From Caprella mutica (lineage: Eukaryota > Arthropoda > Malacostraca > Amphipoda > Caprellidae): a stretch of 64,000 bases of DNA. This document shows positions 61,901-64,000 of this stretch, piece after piece. Under the pieces are notes generated by a model, which saw nothing but the letters and a program-made list of their open reading frames with translations, did not search any database and was not told the DNA's origin. The position numbers were made by a program, and so were the translations under genes. The first letter of the stretch is position 1; every line of letters starts with the position of its first letter. The DNA is taken from positions 1 through 64,000 of the forward strand of contig CANNZV010001596.1 of assembly GCA_947561585.1 (NCBI GenBank). The letters are read 5' to 3'.

Positions 61901-64000
61901 AGTACACACTACACATAACACAGTACACACTACATATAACACAGTACACACTACACATAACACAGTACATACTACATATAACACAGTACACACTACACAG
62001 TACATACTACATATAACACAGTACACACTACATATAACACAGTACACACTACACAGTACATACTACATATAACACAGTACACACTACATATAACACAGTA
62101 CACACTACACAGTACATACTACATATAACACAGTACACACTACATATAACACAGTACACACTACATATAACACAGTACACACTACATATAACACAGTACA
62201 CACTACACATAACACAGTACACACTACATATAACACAGTACACACTACATATAACACAGTACACACTACATATAACACAGTACACACTACATATAACACA
62301 GTACACACTACATAAAACACAGTACACACTACACATAACACAGTACACACTACATATAACACAGTACACACTACACATAACACAGTACACACTACATATA
62401 ACACAGTACACACTCCATATAACACAGTACACACTACATATAACACAGTACACACTACATATAACACAGTACACACTACATATAACACAGTACACACTAC
62501 ACATAACACAGTACACACTACATATAACACAGTACACACTACACATAACACAGTACACACTACATATAACACAGTACACACTACATATAACACAGTACAC
62601 ACTACATATAACACAGTACACACTACACAGTACATACTACATATAACACAGTACACACTACATATAACACAGTACACACTACACATAACACAGTACACAC
62701 TACACAGTACATACTACATATAACACAGTACACACTACATATAACACAGTACACACTACATATAACACAGTACACACTACACAGTACATACTACATATAA
62801 CACAGTACACACTACATATAACACAGTACACACTACACATAACACAGTACACACTACACATAACACAGTACACACTACATATAACACAGTACATACTACA
62901 TATAACACAGTACACACTACATATAACACAGTACACACTACATATAACACAGTACACACTACACATAACACAGTACACACTACACAGTACATACTACATA
63001 TAACACAGTACACACTACATATAACACAGTACACACTACACAGTACATACTACATATAACACAGTACACACTACATATAACACAGTACACACTACATATA
63101 ACACAGTACACACTACATATAACACAGTACACAATACATATAACACAGTACACACTACATATAACACAGTACACACTACATATAACACAGTACACACTAC
63201 ACATAACACAGTACACACTACATATAACACAGTACACACTACATATAACACAGTACACACTACATATAACACAGTACACACTACATATAACACAGTACAC
63301 ACTACATATAACACAGTACACACAACACATAACACAGTACACACTACACATAACACAGTACACACTACATATAACACAGTACACACTACACATAACACAG
63401 TACACACTACACATAACACAGTACACACTACATATAACACAGTACACACTACACATAACACAGTACACACTACATATAACACAGTACACACTACATATAA
63501 CACAGTACACACTACATATAACACAGTACACACTACACATAACACAGTACACACTACATATAACACAGTACACACTACATATAACACAGTACACACTACA
63601 TATAACACAGTACACACTACATATAACACAGTACACACTACACAGTACATACTAAATATAACACAGTACACACTACATATAACACAGTACACACTACACA
63701 TAACACAGTACACACTACACAGTACATACTACATATAACACAGTACACACTACATATAACACAGTACACACTACATATAACACAGTACACACTACACAGT
63801 ACATACTACATATAACACAGTACACACTACATATAACACAGTACACACTACACATAACACAGTACACATAACACAGTACACACTACATATAACACAGTAC
63901 ATACTACATATAACACAGTACACACTACATATAACACAGTACACACTACACAGTACATACTACATATAACACAGTACACACTACATATAACACAGTACAC
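43919..64000. repeat. 21-bp satellite with nested higher-order repeats, runs off the window
   Basis: The unit is CAGTACACACTACACATAAC plus A, with CACAT or CATAT as the main alternation. It is built of three related 7-mers: CAGTACA, CACTACA and CATAACA. Loss of one 7-mer makes 14-bp units (CAGTACACACTACA or CAGTACACATAACA). Doubling CAGTACA in place of CACTACA makes another marker, for example at 48238. These markers repeat with offsets of 931 bp (44360 and 45291), 1904 bp (47909 and 49813) and 8568 bp (47811 and 56379; 48238 and 56806). No flank is seen on the right. Minus-strand frames with YCVICSV or CTVLYVV repeats are artefacts. Confidence 0.98.

Noticed and set aside
43905..64000. Many minus-strand frames rich in C, V and Y
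   Set aside because: Shadows of one 21-bp satellite; starts and stops fall at 14-bp truncated units.
1..64000. Telomeric repeats, tRNA or rRNA genes
   Set aside because: I looked for TTAGG-type runs, tRNA boxes and conserved rRNA segments and saw none, though a small tRNA could be missed without a scanner.
43919..64000. The whole satellite as an assembly artefact
   Set aside because: Private single-base changes and whole-unit indels distinguish the two 8.5-kb copies, which is hard to get from simple mis-joining; raw reads would settle it.

Overview
This window looks like non-coding nuclear DNA from a eukaryote, most likely an invertebrate and plausibly an arthropod. The DNA is AT-rich. It has no bacterial gene organisation, no intact conserved protein gene, and no rRNA or tRNA gene that I could recognise. 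It does hold many short inverted-repeat transposons, two decayed LINE reverse-transcriptase remnants, and a very high load of tandem repeats. By my own tally from the coordinates, tandem arrays fill about 38 kb, or 60% of the window. The species assignment is inference; the repeat content is read directly.

Layout. From 0 to 5 kb there are three minisatellites (32, 18 and 35 bp units). From 5 to 12.1 kb lies a transposon graveyard: family A MITEs beginning AGGGTAAGTT, pogo-like elements beginning CAGTARAGCTY, TTAA-bounded elements and a double fold-back. From 12.1 to 17.9 kb come dispersed families C, D and E, three main arrays (29, 33 and 30/31 bp) and a LINE reverse-transcriptase scrap. At 17.9-19.7 kb a 61-bp array is made from the terminal inverted repeat of the MITE at its end. 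At 21.6-24.0 kb a 21-bp array has a roughly 20-unit higher-order period. From 24 to 34 kb ten or more small arrays alternate with MITEs, including a 15-bp array of 1.3 kb and a MITE that keeps what looks like the first codons of a THAP zinc-finger gene. At 34.2-35.1 kb a second, inverted copy of the MITE plus 61-bp array occurs. At 36.2-36.9 kb is a minus-strand LINE remnant with clear C-terminal reverse-transcriptase motifs. From 38.2 to 41.7 kb runs a very uniform 27-bp array. From 43.1 to 43.8 kb there is a 22-bp array, and from 43.9 kb to the window end one 21-bp satellite about 20 kb long, with nested higher-order periods up to about 8.5 kb.

No genes are seen working together. Long open frames cross several arrays on both strands, because units of 15, 18, 21, 27 or 33 bp (or 105 bp as three 35-bp units) keep frame and happen to lack stops. 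I treat these as artefacts. The most interesting theme is that transposon termini seem to seed satellites. The 61-bp arrays clearly derive from a MITE terminus, the 15-bp array at 29.1-30.5 kb resembles the iterated terminus of a pogo-like MITE at 8.2-8.5 kb, and a terminus caught at three to four 15-bp copies lies at 36.94-37.0 kb.
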